Source: Rhodobacterales bacterium
GTDB lineage: Bacteria; Pseudomonadota; Alphaproteobacteria; Rhodobacterales; Rhodobacteraceae
Length of the DNA stretch: 5,736 bases
Assembly: GCA_013298675.1 (NCBI GenBank)
Contig: JAAFIJ010000180.1
Span: 1 to 5,736 of the forward strand
Direction: 5' to 3'
Part shown: in pieces, positions 5,514 through 5,736 of the stretch
Layout of the letters: each line of letters begins with the position of its first letter
How positions within the stretch are numbered: the stretch's first letter is position 1
The notes under the pieces: model-generated
What the model was told of the DNA's origin: nothing
Database searches by the model: none
What the model saw: the letters and a program-made list of their open reading frames with translations, nothing else
Program-made: the position numbers and the translations under genes

Positions 5514-5736
5514 GAAAAAATCAATTCCTGTGTGTAAGGGGCACGCATCAAGGGATTAAATCCTGCACCTCGATCGCAATCGATGGAAAATTGAAAAAAT
5601 TTTTGGCCACATTGACCAAAACTGTTAAACGGTCGGCAACAGTCAACTCAAAGCCTAAATTCGACGCGGACGCGGCTACTGCCGAGTAGTTTACCGCTTG
5701 CAATCTCGCCCTCGTTCGCCCACAGTTTTCCAAAAT
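5514..5736. other. Right-edge stretch: AT-rich, palindromic, no secure gene; probable upstream control region
   Basis: On the minus strand one frame is open from the window edge to TGA at 5548 (about 62 codons). A second is open from the edge to TGA at 5648 (about 28 codons). Either could be the tail of a gene starting beyond the window, but neither shows a recognisable motif and they exclude each other over the shared part. The stretch carries the short palindromes GGATT-A-AATCC (5553-5563) and TCGAT-CGCA-ATCGA (5570-5583), an A6T5 tract (5594-5604) and an imperfect inverted repeat at 5612-5646. This looks more like regulatory DNA ahead of the ASST operon than coding sequence. I could not identify a convincing promoter; TTGAAT (5455-5450) with a poor -10 seventeen bases on is the best I see. 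Confidence 0.3.
5612..5646. repeat. Imperfect inverted repeat with two nested pairs of arms
   Basis: TTGAC (5612-5616) is the reverse complement of GTCAA (5642-5646). ACTGTT (5621-5626) is the reverse complement of AACAGT (5638-5643). The two pairings overlap on the right side, so the full stem would need a bulge. It starts two bases beyond the stop (5650-5648) of one of the edge-running minus frames, so it could be a stem-loop after an upstream gene or a protein-binding site. The function is unknown. Confidence 0.35.

Noticed and set aside
5139..5537. Plus-strand open frames at 5139-5537 and 5207-5515
   Set aside because: They overlap the 5' part of the ASST-like gene on the other strand, and their composition looks like reverse-complement shadow.
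1..5736. tRNA, rRNA, CRISPR array, insertion sequence or attachment site
   Set aside because: I found no cloverleaf, no repeated spacer pattern, no transposase-like protein and no flanking direct repeats.

Overview
The window looks like a chromosomal segment of an alphaproteobacterium, most likely a marine Rhodobacterales (Roseobacter-group) species. I base this on overall protein character, the codon style of the genes, the fused E1-type dehydrogenase, and the small basic MAKG... protein, which I recall as typical of that group. No species assignment is possible from the sequence alone. I see no tRNA, rRNA, CRISPR or insertion sequence.

Layout: (1) Positions 1-2018, plus strand: the 3' part of a large gene for a fused alpha+beta E1 component of a 2-oxoacid dehydrogenase (thiamine diphosphate-dependent), cut off at the left edge. 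(2) Positions 2019-2381: a convergent intergenic stretch. It holds a weak stem-loop behind the E1 gene and a very short minus-strand gene (2155-2283, 42 residues, lysine-rich). Upstream of the short gene is a compact control region whose candidate promoter overlaps two nested perfect inverted repeats. (3) Positions 2382-5382, minus strand: a tightly packed four-gene operon. Transcribed right to left, it encodes a membrane-anchored arylsulfotransferase (ASST)-like beta-propeller protein, a small secreted or anchored YIGPG protein, a small three-helix membrane protein, and a PAPS-type P-loop sulfotransferase. Neighbouring genes overlap by 8-11 bases or lie 8 bases apart, so they are almost certainly co-transcribed and probably translationally coupled. 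(4) Positions 5383-5736: the AT-richer leader of this operon, with short palindromes and a possible 36-codon ORF. The ORF ends on a run of seven T immediately before the ASST reading frame.

Working model (inference): the four-gene operon is a sulfate-transfer module of the cell envelope. The P-loop enzyme would use PAPS in the cytoplasm. The ASST-like propeller, anchored by one N-terminal helix, would work at the outer face of the inner membrane. The two small membrane proteins could position or couple them. The acceptor is not visible here. The E1 enzyme and the 42-residue protein appear to be unrelated neighbours.

Several starts are non-ATG or ambiguous. I chose them by Shine-Dalgarno spacing and overlap with the preceding gene, and the alternatives are stated in each entry.
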